DNA of 64,000 nucleotides, taken from contig CM054057.1 in NCBI GenBank assembly GCA_028641055.1, positions 324,762,941 through 324,826,940 of the forward strand, written 5' to 3'. The translations under genes and the position numbers were made by a program. The notes under the pieces are model-generated. The model did not search any database. It was not told the origin of the DNA and worked only from the letters and a program-made list of their open reading frames with translations. The first letter of the stretch is position 1, and every line of letters begins with the position of its first letter. This document shows positions 21,361-33,200 of this stretch, in pieces. Source of the DNA: Alopecurus myosuroides. Taxonomy: Eukaryota; Streptophyta; Magnoliopsida; Poales; Poaceae.

Positions 21361-22937
21361 CGTTGGAACACCCCAAGCACAAGGTGTGAAGAGTGCAACA
21401 GCAAGTTTTACCTCAGAAAAGAAACCAAGGTTGAATCGACCAGTAGGAGGAAACGCGACTTCTGGAGGTTGATGCAGTTGATGTGGTAGGGCGCAGTACC
21501 ATTTTAGCAGCAACATGGAACCTACACAACACAATCAATTCACTTTGCCCCAACGTACGTATTAGTGAGGTTGTCAATCTCACCGTTTTTGCTGATAACA
21601 AAGAGGTTAAATGTATGCTGTGGAAAACAGTATGAGAACAATATGAAACAGTGGAAGCAGTGTGAAAACAGTGGAGGAAGTGGTTGTATTATCAGTATGA
21701 GAAAATGGACCGGGGTCCACAGTTCACTAGAGGTTTCTCTCCATAAATGATAGCTCACATGCATGGTGAACAAATTATAGCTGGGATAATTGATAGATAA
21801 TGAAACATGCATGACATAAAGATTACTATTAGATTCATGTGGGCATTACAAAAAAAATACATAGATCGTCGTACAACTGCATCTATGACTAATAATCCAC
21901 CTTCCGAATATCATCCAAACAAACGTTGGGTATTAAGTTGCAAGCAAAAAATTATTGCAGTAAGAAAAGTGTGTAATGTAAACAATGTAAACGAAGTAAA
22001 CATCATTGTTTTCTCCCTAATGGAAACAACACATCCTCCACCCGTCACGTTTCTGTCACTCGAGTACAGATGCAAAGGAGGCATGAACCCACTATCGAGC
22101 ATAAATACTCCCTCTTGGAGTCACTAGCATCTACTTGGCCAGAGCATCTACTAACAACGGAGATCATGCAAGATCATAAATAACATACACATGAAGACAA
22201 CATGATAGATTGATAATAAAAGGACATAGCATTCAATAATCATCGGATCCCAGCAAACACAACACAAATCATTACAAGTAGATGATCTCGATCATGTGAG
22301 GCAGCTCACGAGATCTAAACATGAGGCATAAAGAGGAGAGGACAACCATCTAGCTACTGCTATGGACCCGTAGTCCAAGGATGAACTACTCACGCATCAC
22401 TCAGGAAGCGGGCATGGTGGTGTAGACCCCTCCGGTGATCATTTTTCCTCCCGGAAGGGTGCCGGGGAGAGCTCTAGAACCCTCCCGATCTCGGGTTGAC
22501 GATGACGGAAGCCTCGGGTGTTTTTCATGGAAAAGTGGTCTCCTCTTAGGGTTAACCATTCGAGGATATAATACAGGAAAAGGGCGATGGCGGTGGGCGC
22601 CCGAGGGGGCCACACCACCCCCAGGTGCGGCCAGGGGGAGCGACGTCCTATGGTGTGCCCCCCTATGCCCTCCCGTGGGCCTCTTTGCGACTCCGTGGAA
22701 CCTTCCGGAATTCTAAGACTTCCGGGAATCGAATTTTCCAATTTCGAGAATATTTCTAGAACATCATTTCTGAAACTAAAAACAACAAAAAAACATGAAC
22801 TAGCTCTGTGGCATCTTGTCAATAGGCTAGTCCAGGGAAATCGATAAAAATGACATAAAGTGTAAGGAAAACATGTATCATATGGCATGAAAGCAACATG
22901 GAACATCAGAAATTAATGATACGTTTATGACGTATCA
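21361..22937 (-). repeat. 5' LTR of the Athila-like element
   Basis: About 1.58 kb. The right end is TGATACGTC on the minus strand. The left end is set by alignment with the solo LTR at 47534-49082 (shared GTTGGAACACCCCAAG versus GTTGGGAACCCCAAG). The two LTRs are related along their length (for example GTGAGGTTGT, CATCTATGACTAATAATCCACC, CACGCATCACTC). Confidence 0.75.
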
Positions 22938-23238
22938 GTGTCTGAGAGATGTAACCGAAACTTGTTGGACATGGTGCGGTCTATGATATCATTAGCTGAA
23001 CGACCTTTATCTTTATGTTGTTATGCACTAGAGACCGTAGCTTTCACAGTTAACATAGCACCGTCAAAGTCTTTTGATACGACGCCGTATGAGATATGTC
23101 ATGGGAAGAAACCCAATTTGTCGTTTCTTAAAATTTGGGGTTGTGACACTTATGTAAAACGTTTACAACCAAAAAAACTCGATCCCAAATCAGACAGGTG
23201 TTACTTTGTAGGTTATCCCAGAAAAACAGTTGGGTATT
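22938..23238 (+). pseudogene. pol: Copia pol fragment: integrase C-terminal part
   Basis: An open 100-codon stretch with the Copia integrase signature: NRNLLDMVRSMISLAERPL, TTPYEICHGKKP, LKIWGCDTYVK, and DRCYFVGYPRKTVGY at the junction. Upstream integrase and gag-protease sequence is missing because the Athila-like element sits at 22937. The frame runs exactly into the TSD GTATT (23234-23238) of element A and continues in phase at 55151 beyond that element. It is similar to the large Angela/BARE-type group of Copia elements. Confidence 0.88.
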
Positions 23239-25439
23239 TGTAGAGGCCCCAGACTAGCAAGTCTAAGACCCCTCATATGCATACATTCACGGTCCCAGAA
23301 CAATCAGTTGTGAACAACATATGAAGTTGGTACACAGATAACCTCATCCATTACACGAATAATAAGGTCTTACATAAATGGTCCATGACCAAGTCTTAAA
23401 TAACTGCCACGCAGGGAAGACAAATAACACACACATAGCGGAAGATAGCAAAACACAATATAGTGGAGCCCAAGTCACGCCTTAACCTACAGGTTGCTGA
23501 TATGGAGACGATCCTAGTTCGCGTGGTCATCAACGTAGTACTCCTCCTCGTAGTACTCCTCCTGGGGCTGCTCCTCATAGTCTGGCCAAGTAAATAGCCA
23601 GGGACGAAATCAATATGAGTACATTTGAATGTACTCTGCAAGACATCCTTTATGAAGCTTATAAAATGCAAGCATGCTTATATGCTAGAATGGGTAGGCT
23701 ATACATAGGGTTTCCTACCCATGATGGATGAAAGATACATCATGGTTGATTTGACATCTCTATATCTTTGTTGAAGAAGATACTTCAAAATAAAATAATA
23801 TGGTTTCTCTTGTAGATATCGCATATCCAAGAGGTTTTGTAAGACATTGTTTAAAGAAGATTTTTCTTTCCAAAACTTCTTGTAAAACAACTTCCATCTT
23901 TTCTTCATATATAACTCACAGGTACACAGCTCCTCTTCCAGTACCTCGCAGGTACAAGTCCTTTTTCAAAACATCCTTTTCGAAAACATTGACTCAATAC
24001 TAGCTACATGGCCATTCAACTGTCCATATCCGAGGATGCGGCTATTTTGAATAGTTTTACTCTGCAGAGGTGTACACAATCCACAAGATCCAAATCATCT
24101 ACCATGAATCACCCATGGACTGTCCGCGAAAGTATGCGAACATCAGATAACTGATCCTAACTTTCAACTATGGTCAAGCTAGTATATTACTATCCCTTCA
24201 ACTGAGTTTATTCTCCCCGGCACAGTGTCGCCCACTGCCATGATAGGAGACCCATCTGTTGCAGCCAGAGGGAAAATTAATCCCACACTTTGGATGTCCC
24301 GTATCTCCCACCTGGCGACATTTTGGTTCCGAGAATCTCATTCTCTATAGCAGTTGGGATAGAACATACACTAACAAGAAAAAGTTTCTATACAGGCCTA
24401 TTTTCCATGTTGAGGTAGAGTGGCAGTACGTCTTGGTTGTCCAGCGAAGACTAGGTTATGTGTCTTTTGTAAAACATTTCAAAAACATTCCTCTTTGCCA
24501 CCTCTAGTGAACAAGGTCCCACCTTTCCACCGACGGTTTTCCTAAAGCATTTGTTTACAAAAGTACATTTTTAAGTGTCCACTTAGGGACTTCAATATTA
24601 TTAAAAGTTTGTGGTATTTATATACCATATGGTGGCTAAGAGCTTGGTAACACCAAGTTTGACTACTGGCAAGGTGATAGTTACTTATAATATTAATAGT
24701 AGTAATAGCCACAATAAAAATAGTTTTGTTAACCATATTTTTGAAAAAATTTAAAGATAAAACATGCATGATAGATAATGAAAAATGTAATAACAGAAAG
24801 CATTAGGATGGCTTGCCTTGGTATTGGCTGAAGTCTTGCTCCTGGAAATAGCAAGAGTGAAAATAAGCTTCTTTTTCCCCAGTACCTCCTTCGTTTTCTA
24901 ACATCGTAAAAAGAAATAAATTACACACAATCAAAACCAACTAAGACACACAATATTAAATAGAAATACATTCATAAAGAATCACATAAAACAATCTATC
25001 ACTCCATTTTCCAAAGGAAAAGATTATTAAACACCCATAAAAAACCTAGACTATTAGGAACATGACTAAGGTGGAGAAATTGTATTTCTCACCAAAATGC
25101 AATGGGGCCAGTGGTTGTTCCACTAGGCTACCAATACATTAAGAGGTCACAATGCCACTTTTCACACTTGGAAAAATTACTATCCCACCAAACAAGCATT
25201 CAAAACAATATTCATAGTAGTGAAAAATAGAGAGGCAAATCATTCTATTTAAACCTACTCATGATTTTCTACAAATAAAAGTGCAAGCTAATAGAGGTGT
25301 CACAAGTATGAAATCAGTACCAAAGTGGTACTGGACTCATCATATCAACCACAAAAATCTAGGTACTAAACCTAATAATACCTTGCCCAACATTCCTATG
25401 CAAGAAAAATACTAGAAAACAATATTATGCTACTAACTA
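23239..25439 (-). repeat. 3' LTR of A, distal piece
   Basis: Matches 50535-52715 of the 5' LTR nearly base for base, with small indels. The alignment stops at CTAACTA where the Helitron-like element begins. No gene is present; short ORFs here are shared with the other LTR copy but show no domain. Confidence 0.88.
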
Positions 25440-25458
25440 TCTTTATCTTTACCTAATA

Positions 25459-25480
25459 TAATAATAATAATAATAATAAA
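25459..25480 (+). repeat. (TAA)n microsatellite
   Basis: About seven tandem AAT/TAA units near the start of the Helitron-like element. Confidence 0.75.
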
Positions 25481-25481
25481 G

Positions 25482-26433
25482 AGAGGAAGCCTTCTTCCGG
25501 TCCAACCTGATGTTTTACTGTTTTACCCTTCCACCATAATCTGTACTCTATCTCTGCTATAATTAGTCTTGATACGTGATTGTGTACCATGGTTCGTACC
25601 TCCGTGGTAAATCGTCATATTTCTTTACGTCCTCTGCCCGGGCTTGGGCAACTTTTGTTTGCATCGGACACGCTGAAGAATAGTGGAAGAAGATTCGTTA
25701 TACCGATCCAACATGGTTTCCAATCGACTTGCCTATATCGAATAGTCGCCATATCGATCCAGCCGTCGCCACGTCGATTTAGCTGAATGATTCCGCCTCA
25801 CCGACGTGCATGTGACGCGAGCGACGGCCTCCAGCCTCCTCCTCTGATGATTCATGGTTGATCTCCCCCATCTCGCGTACTTAGGTGGAGCTGGAACGCA
25901 TGACGGCCATGAGACCAAAGGCTGGAGACCTTGCCTGCCTTATTGACAAGACGTCGCCATGCCTGAGTGGACATCCCGACTGCCCCGCCATCACAGTCGA
26001 GTGGCCCGAGTTAACAACGAGGATCGTTATGCATCGTTTTTCGTGTTCTTACTGCCATGTGTGCATGAAGGGCGCCGGTTCGATGATGTTCTCGCGTTCA
26101 GTGCACTGGCATGGTGTGTGAGCTAGCATTGCCTTGGTTTTCTTTCGTTGGCAATTGAAACACGCCGCAGCTGCTCTTCTACAACCTGCCAGGAAAGATG
26201 GCGGCGTGGACGACTTGGATGAGGGGACCTGGAAGTACTTCCGCGTTCACCGAGTAGAACCACGTGATGCTGCACCGCAGGCTGGGGAGGCGAGCCGACG
26301 CAGCGGGGATTTCGTCGACTGGCGCTCCGAATTTCGTCCTCGGCCGCCGGAGTTGCCGAGTCCTCTTGTCATCCTCGCCGCTGGTAGCATATACATACCC
26401 CCATGCCCCGCCATGAGATCTCTGAGCCATAGT
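25482..26433. other. Helitron-like internal sequence, no supported gene
   Basis: 950 bp of medium-GC sequence. Open frames of up to 104 codons occur on both strands (25885-26121, 26134-26448 plus, 26179-26553 minus), and none carries a domain I recognise. Helitrons often carry captured gene pieces, so these could be fragments, but nothing here proves it. Confidence 0.4.
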
Positions 26434-27511
26434 CAGGGCCGGTCCTAGGGGGGGGCGAGAGGGGCGGCCGCCCCGGGCCCAAAAATTTTGGGGGCCCATT
26501 TTTTTATGTTTAAGTAGGCTTAGTTCATATGCAAACGCAGAAAAAAAAATCAACTAGCTAATATGCTTCGTTGCCTTTTTCTAGAGATAGGCCCATAGCT
26601 ATTAGCTTAATATGGCCCAGCCAATGAAAAATACCTTCACGAGCAGGCATGGAAATTGGGCCTGGAGGCTGAGCGCTGCTCGGAATCGGTAACCGTGATG
26701 GTCTAGGAGCCTTTCGATACGTCGCCTTATAACTCGGATCCTCCGATCGCTAAGACGCTAACACATCAATTGAGAAGACGAGAACAACCACATCAATCGC
26801 TTTTCAGCTTGCGTGCCGACGACTACCGCGTTTGCTCGACGCGACGACGCTGTCCGACTGATTTCGCTCGTCCGCCGCGCGACTTGTTGATTCTGTGATT
26901 AAAGACAGTTGCACCACATTTGCGAAAACTTTCTCTCTAGAGAAGAAATGTGATATCGAGTTACATGATCTAATTTCTGAGTTGAGTGTTATGCAGTTGA
27001 CCTTGCCAGATAGAACAATGTCTGCTATGGATATGTTTCAGTTTGTCAGAGAAGCAGATTGTTATCCTAACATATATATTGCTTATCGGATCTTATTTAC
27101 TATGCCAGTGACAGTTGCATCAGCTGAAAGAAGCTTTTCAAAGTTGAAACTATTGAAAAACTATTTGAGATCTACAATGTCACAAGAGAGACTAAATGGT
27201 TTGGCAACTCTATGCATCGAGAAGAAGTTATTGGACGAGATTGACATTGATTCCATCGTTGATGACTTTGCATCTAGAAATGTAAGGAGAAACTTTTAGG
27301 GTATACCGAAATTGTAGTACTACTCCATAATAATAAATTACGCCTTTGTGCGTCCGTGGTTTTTTCCCGCAAGGGTTTCCACGTAAAAAATTGCGTCACA
27401 TTTCTCTTGTTTCTTGCTTGATTTATATTTCACCAATATATGTCTATTTGTACTAAGGGGCCCCAAATTCTAGTCTCGCCCCGGGCCCCCGAAATCTCAG
27501 GACCGGCCCTG
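26434..27511 (+). mobile_element. hAT-superfamily DNA transposon, non-autonomous
   Basis: A 1,078-bp element with perfect 13-bp terminal inverted repeats CAGGGCCGGTCCT and an 8-bp target duplication GCCATAGT (26426-26433 and 27512-27519), which is diagnostic of hAT. The subterminal regions are G/C-rich (GGGGGGCGAG and CGCCCCGGGCCCCC). It retains only the 3' end of a transposase gene (26895-27299). It inserted in the Helitron-like element. Confidence 0.93.
26895..27299 (+). pseudogene. hAT transposase C-terminal fragment
   Basis: 134 open codons ending at TAG 27297. The core is the hAT dimerisation domain: YPNIYIAYRILFTMPVTVA, SAERSFSKLKLLKNYLRSTM, RLNGLATLCIEKKLLDEID. In full transposases this region holds the last part of the RNase H-like catalytic fold and drives dimer formation. 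The BED or TTF zinc finger and catalytic Asp residues that would precede it are gone, so it cannot cut DNA. The clean frame suggests a fairly recent internal deletion. Confidence 0.85.
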
Positions 27512-27519
27512 GCCATAGT

Positions 27520-28308
<789 letters not shown>

Positions 28309-28313
28309 TCGAA

Positions 28314-28779
28314 TGTTAGCACTAATCTTGACTTGGTGTGAGTTAGTTAGTGCATGGCTTGTTCGCTAGCTGCATGTAGGGAGTTAGCTGAGTCGTGTGT
28401 GTCTGTTGAGAAAGATGCTCACGATCCTGCACGTAGTTAGTGGTTAGTTAGGCATGGGTTAGTGGCCGGTATGGCCGGCTAGCTAATCTGTGCGTGTGCT
28501 ATTTAAGGAGCAGGCATGGTGATGTGCAGAGAGCACCAGAGTAGTTAGGAGAAACAATGTAGTCTCCAGTGGTCTCGTGTGAGTGTGCCCGTGGTGGTTG
28601 CCGGGGCTGCTGTTCGCGGAGTGTGCCAGCCAGAGTTTGTGCTCGGGAATAGAAAGAGTAGGGCGTCTGTGCGCCCACGGCGGCGTTCGTGCGCCGGCCG
28701 GGAAATAACTTGTGCTTCTTCTACCTTGTTTGAGCGAGAGAGAGAGCCACATAGGGGCTGCCGGAGGGCAGCCCCAACA
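28314..28779 (+). repeat. 5' LTR of TRIM-like element
   Basis: 466 bp, ending in GAGGGCAGCCCCAACA, followed two bases later by the PBS. Contains CTATTTAAGG near 28498, a likely TATA-type promoter. Confidence 0.88.
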
Positions 28780-29470
28780 TTTGGTATCAGAGCCTCAAAG
28801 GCGACGGTGGCCGTGGCGCGCCGTGAGTCCGCGGCGAGCAGGGTGGATGCGGCTGTGGCGCGCGGTGTGTCCGCGGCGAGCGTGGTGGATGTGGAGGCGG
28901 CTGCGTGATGGAACTCCAGGCTGTGTGTCGGCCTATGGAGGTGCGTGGTGCAGCGGAAACCACGGAGGACGCAGCGGCGGCGCGTACACGGCGCGACAAG
29001 GAGGTCGCGGAAGCGCAGCACGGCGCGACAGCGTGGAGGTGCTGCGCGGCGGTGGAGGCTGCAGTGGCACGGTCGTGGTGATCGGCGTGTGTGCGCCAGG
29101 TCGAGTGCTACACGGTGGAGACCGGCGTTTGTGCGCCAGGTCGAGTCCGGCACGGTGGTGACCGGCGTAAGCGCGCCTAGGTCTCACGGATGAGCAGGTG
29201 GCTCCCGTACGAGAAGATCGGATCGCCATGCGTACGTGCGCGAGACGATCGTGAAGAAGATGGCGTTCGTCGCCGAAAGAGTAGCTGCGGCGTGTGTCGC
29301 TGGAGACAGGGAAGATGGAGGCGACCGGCGTCAGTGCGCCAAGGTCGGAGCTGGGCAGAAGGCAAGGATGGCCAAGTTGCAGCCCGTTGGAGAGAAGCCA
29401 CGCCGTAGGCGATGACGACGACGGCGGCTGCATCAACTTCGGCAATGGCATGTCAAGATTAGGGGGAAAT
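28780..29470 (+). other. Internal region of TRIM-like element
   Basis: PBS, then about 670 bp of GC-rich sequence with imperfect repeats (GGCGCGC(C/G)GTG, TCCGCGGCGAGC twice; GGTCGAGT and CCGGCGT several times). It then has a PPT. There is no coding signature. Confidence 0.7.
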
Positions 29471-30324
29471 TGTTAGCACTAATCTTGACTTGGTGTGAGT
29501 TAGTTAGTGCATGGCTTGTTCGCTAGCTGCATGTAGGGAGTTAGCTGAGTCGTGTGTGTTGTAGTTAGTGGTTAGTTAGGCATGGGTTAGTGGCCGGTAT
29601 GGCCGGCTAGCTAATCTGTGCGTGTGCTATTTAAGGAGCAGGCATGGTGATGTGCAGAGAGCACCAGAGTAGCTAGGAGAAACAATGTACGGTACGTTTG
29701 GATCCTAGGCAAAAGCAGTTATAGCCTTGCTAGGCTAGGATGATCGTTTGGTACCAAAAAGAAATTATTGCTTTTGAGGGCCAGCTAGCCTCAAAGAGCT
29801 TGGAAAACTTTGCTACTCAGGGAGAGCCGATTCGGCTCGCTTCCGACGGCAAACTGCCCCACGCGGAAAAAATGTTCCACGTCACAACTACCTCCGCATG
29901 TTTCGCTGAGTTCGGGTGTAGCTTGCCACCAAAAGCAACAACATCAATCTATCCAAACGACTAGCCAAATTGTATTAGCCAGCAAAAGCAAACAGGGGAA
30001 CCAAACGTAAACCCAAGCCAGGCTTAGCTAACCCGAGCTGGGCTAGCTGCCTAGCTAAGCTATGGCCTGTCAGGCAATGGAACCAAACGCGCCAAGTTTT
30101 ATCGTAGTCTCCGGTGGTCTCGTGTGAGTGTGCCCGTGGTGGTTGCCGGGACTGCTGTTCGCGGAGTGTGCCAGCCAGAGTTTGTGCTCGGGAATAGAAA
30201 GAGTAGGGCGTCTGTGCGCCCACGGCGGCGTTCGTGCGCCGGCCGGGAAATAACTTGTGCTTCTTCTACCTTGTTTGAGCGAGAGAGAGAGCCACATAGG
30301 GGCTGCCGGAGGGCAGCCCCAACA
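29471..30324 (+). repeat. 3' LTR of TRIM-like element, split by a MITE
   Basis: Two parts (29471-29689 and 30104-30324) align to the 5' LTR on either side of a 414-bp insertion. Confidence 0.85.
29690..30103. mobile_element. MITE-like insertion
   Basis: Absent from the other LTR of the same element. The ends are imperfect inverted repeats (left GTACGTTTGGATCC; right, reversed, GCGCGTTTGGTTCC). The 3-bp GTA is present on both sides (29687-29689 and 30104-30106). A 3-bp duplication and GTTTGG ends suggest a PIF/Harbinger-type MITE, but GTA is not the usual TWA, so the superfamily is left open. No coding capacity. Confidence 0.65.
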
Positions 30325-30398
30325 TCGAAATTCTCCATAGTCTGATTTTTTGTTTTAATAAAAATCAATCCGTAGCAACGCACGGGCAAATTTGCTAT

Positions 30399-31587
30399 AC
30401 TACTAACTTCCAAACATGATCATTTTTCCTAACATGCTAGATATGTAAGAAAACAACTTAATAACAGAGAGTAACACTCTTACACATGCTAGAAGACAAG
30501 AATCTAATACACAAGTATTTAATTAAAACTATCTACACGAGAATAAATAAAAACAAAAAAGTGCTAAAACTAGTTAAGCACACCATAATTATTCTAGAGT
30601 TCTAAAAATTATACCAAGCTAGGATTAGGTAGATATAAACATACAAAAACTCATCCAATTGGATTCACATAAAAAACCATAACTAAAAAGTCTACAAAAA
30701 TCCTAGACGGGCTCTTTGGATATTTACCAAAATGCATGGCATTTTATATAGGAACCTCTCCTTCAAGCAAGGACAAGTTCTACTAATAGATATCACTAAG
30801 GGATACTCAAAAAAAATTAGTTTGCAAAATTTGGATTCTTATTTTCAAAATAAATGCTACTGCAAAAAAAAATACACAAAAAGTAAATGCTACTGCAAAA
30901 ATAATACACAAAAAGTAGATCTATCACTTGTATGTTGTTAAGAATATGTTAAGGTACAAGCATGATTTTTAGTTTGGCAAGAAACCTCTTTTTTCTATTT
31001 TTCCTAGGCCAAAATGTAGGGTTGACATTTCTGTTATTTTCCAAAATGAATAAAACCACAGGGGGCTACACAGGGCACGGGCCAGATCCACACGGGCGCG
31101 GCCCAACAAGCGCGGAAAACAGCCCACGGGCACGCGCGCTCTTGCTTTGCGACAACGTCCGGATTCAAAGGGATCCGTTGATCTCCCGATCAACGACCCT
31201 CAGGGCTTCTTCCTCCTCTCCCCTCTGTCTCTCTCATCGACACACAGAAGAGAAACGACAACGGCCGTAGGCTCACCTAGGGGTGGAGTTGGGCAGTGGC
31301 GAGGTGTCGAGGCAGTCGCAGGTGGTCGACGCAGTGCAGGAGGTCAGGGCGATGCGTTAGGGTACGGGGAACACAGCCAGGCCGGAATGGCGTGAAGAAA
31401 ACGACCGGGGCGACTGTGACCTTCCCGGGCGACTTGCGGTGGTCGGCGGCGAGATCTCCCCCGTGTCGCTCACAGGGAGCGATCGGGGTTGAGAGAGCGT
31501 GTTGTGGTGAGTGCGGTGGAGGAGTGGAGGTGTGCGGCGAGGCAGTGGGGCTTGCCATGGCTTTATACGCGGGCATGGGGTCGTGGG
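30399..31587 (-). repeat. 3' LTR of A, middle piece
   Basis: Resumes at CTACTAACTTCC and matches 52725-54014 of the 5' LTR. It contains the LTR promoter (TATAAA on the minus strand at 31562-31567) and its GC-rich surroundings. It is cut at GTGGG by element B. Confidence 0.85.
31562..31567 (-). promoter_or_regulatory. TATA box of A 3' LTR
   Basis: The minus strand reads CGCGTATAAAGCC, in the same context as at 53991-53996. Confidence 0.5.
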
Positions 31588-32967
31588 TGTAACATCCCAA
31601 GTCTGAAAAATAGCCATTAGAATGTTTGCTCCCTGTTATTTTATGTTTTGCATCATGGCATCATGTTGGTTGCATTTGTTTTGTTTGTTTCCATTTGTTT
31701 TCCTCTGTTTTCAGTTGTTTTCCATTTGTTTTCATTTGTTTTCCTTTGTTTTCTGTTTGAATTTCAAACCAAAATTCAAACCCTTTGTTTCATCCTTGTG
31801 ATGTTACAATTTCCAAATGAATATTTCAAATCAAAACAATCATTTGTTTCCATCAAACCATAAGGTTCAAACTATTTAAAATTGGCTTTTAATAATTCAA
31901 TCAATTCAAATTGCTTCCAAATTCACATCAAAACCATCAAACAACACCCATTTGGAAAATTATGAAAATTACCAAACAATTCTTTCACTTGTTTCCAATT
32001 AAACTTGAATTTAAGAAAAACTTAATTGCTTAAGTTAAGTTAACCAATTAATATTAAATTCCCTTCAAATGTCAAATAAATTGCAAGCAACACCTAATTT
32101 CTAATCTTTGGGTAAAACAAAACTTGCAAGTTGTTGCTACTACTTAACATAAGCATTATAAAATTTTGCCCTAAAACTTCTAACCCTAAAACCTCTCTCT
32201 TTCTTCTTTTTCCAATCAACAAAAAAAAAATATAAAACAGAATCAATTAATAAAAAGAAACCAGGGAGAGAGCACACCTAGGCCCAGCCCAACTAATCTT
32301 TTCCCCTGGCCCGATACCCCCCTCCAGTCATCTTCTACCTCCGTACGGATCACATCGGAGCTGTCCACGTATTCAGAGCAGGGAGCAGACGGTGGAGCTC
32401 CTTCCCCCTCCTCCTCTTAACCTACCCAGTGCCCTAGGGTTTCCCCTACTCTCTCTTCTTCCTCCCCCAGCCGCCATCCTCCCTCTCCCCTTCGTTTTCC
32501 TCCTCCAATTCCACTGTAACTTCCCTGCCTCTGAACCTGCAGAGATGGCCATGGATGTGCGGGCATGGCGCCTCCGCCCTAGCCTCCGCCGGCGCCATCC
32601 AAGCCCGGGAATGGAACCGCCATGGTGCGGGCTTCCTCTCCATGCCCTCGACGCGAGCCGGGATGCCCTATAGCGCCGCCGCCGTCCAAGGTTGTCGCCG
32701 GCGACGCCCTGTTCTGCCCCGAGCGTACTCCTCCATCTAGCCATCGAGGTGAGGCCCTGGACCCGCCCTACTCCCTCGTCTCTCCTCCTCCCCCTCGCAA
32801 CCCCACCACGCACGGCCACCCCCCCACGGCGCAGATCGCCGGCGAGCCTGTCCGCTCGCAGAAGCTTTGAACAGCAGCGTGCAGTTCACGTACGTGCAAA
32901 GTTCAGAAAAAACGTCCCGCAGCCAACACCTTATCCACCCCCCGTCCTGCTATCCTATCACAAATCG

Positions 32968-33040
32968 CATCTAGCCGCACTGGCAGCAGCAGCTCGCAGG
33001 GAGCCCTCAGGTCGTGGGTTCAACTCCCCATCCCACCTTT
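32968..33040 (+). other. tRNA-like module 1 in B 5' LTR
   Basis: A-box-like TAGCCGCACTGG (32972-32983, 10 of 12) and B-box GGTTCAACTCC (33017-33027), 33 nt apart. Copy in the 3' LTR with B-box at 38639-38649. Confidence 0.5.
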
Positions 33041-33123
33041 TCTCTGTCATTCTTTTCCAATTAATTTCAGTACAGCTCCTGACCGTTAAACCCCCTCTGT
33101 TGCCCATCTCTGTCAACACAGCT

Positions 33124-33200
33124 TCAGCAGCCCATCTGGTTTGGTTCCCCCAGCGCCAACAAGAGGTGGGGGGATCGAATCCCCCCTCCCACAAATAAAA
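33124..33200 (+). other. tRNA-like module 2 in B 5' LTR
   Basis: A-box-like CAGCCCATCTGG (33128-33139) and B-box GGATCGAATCC (33172-33182). The B-box is the loop side of a hairpin with a 6-bp G/C stem and a 7-nt loop, exactly a T-arm shape. Copy in the 3' LTR with B-box at 38794-38804. Confidence 0.55.

Larger units (their letters stand above)
18079..22937 (-). mobile_element. Athila-like Gypsy element, 5' part
   Basis: Minus-strand element whose LTR starts at 22937 with TGATACGTC (plus strand GACGTATCA). It has a PBS at 21311-21330 and a decayed gag at 20420-21142. It is inserted in the Copia pol gene (22938 onward) and is itself truncated on the left by element G. The gag motifs FKQQGGESLKDAWYRISDA and LDTLTGGNFLGTP are characteristic of the Athila lineage. 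The rest of the element would lie beyond the left edge of the window. Confidence 0.8.
28314..30324 (+). mobile_element. TRIM-like non-autonomous LTR element
   Basis: A small LTR element with ends TGTTAGCACTAATC and GCCCCAACA and target duplication TCGAA (28309-28313 and 30325-30329). 5' LTR 28314-28779 (466 bp), PBS 28782-28793 (TGGTATCAGAGC), internal region about 690 bp, PPT AGGGGGA at 29461-29467, 3' LTR 29471-30324 enlarged by a MITE. The internal region has no gag or pol; its GC-rich open frames on both strands lack domains. It must have used proteins from another element. The LTRs also differ by a deletion of about 30 bp near 29560. Confidence 0.88.

Noticed and set aside
23239..25439. 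A separate solo LTR next to the Copia fragment
   Set aside because: It is the distal piece of the 3' LTR of A; the other pieces follow after the Helitron-like element and B, and the GTATT duplication spans the whole set.
25885..26448. Captured host gene exon in the Helitron-like element
   Set aside because: Open frames are short, lie on both strands and show no motif; cannot be supported without a search.
28545..29451. ORFs of 149-202 codons on both strands in the TRIM-like element
   Set aside because: GC-rich repeats open in opposite frames; no gag or pol motifs.
32373..33198. Several overlapping ORFs of 93-168 codons in the B LTR, repeated at 37995-38820
   Set aside because: Duplicated because the LTR is duplicated; Arg/Pro/Ser-rich composition in all frames of a GC-rich leader with no domain.
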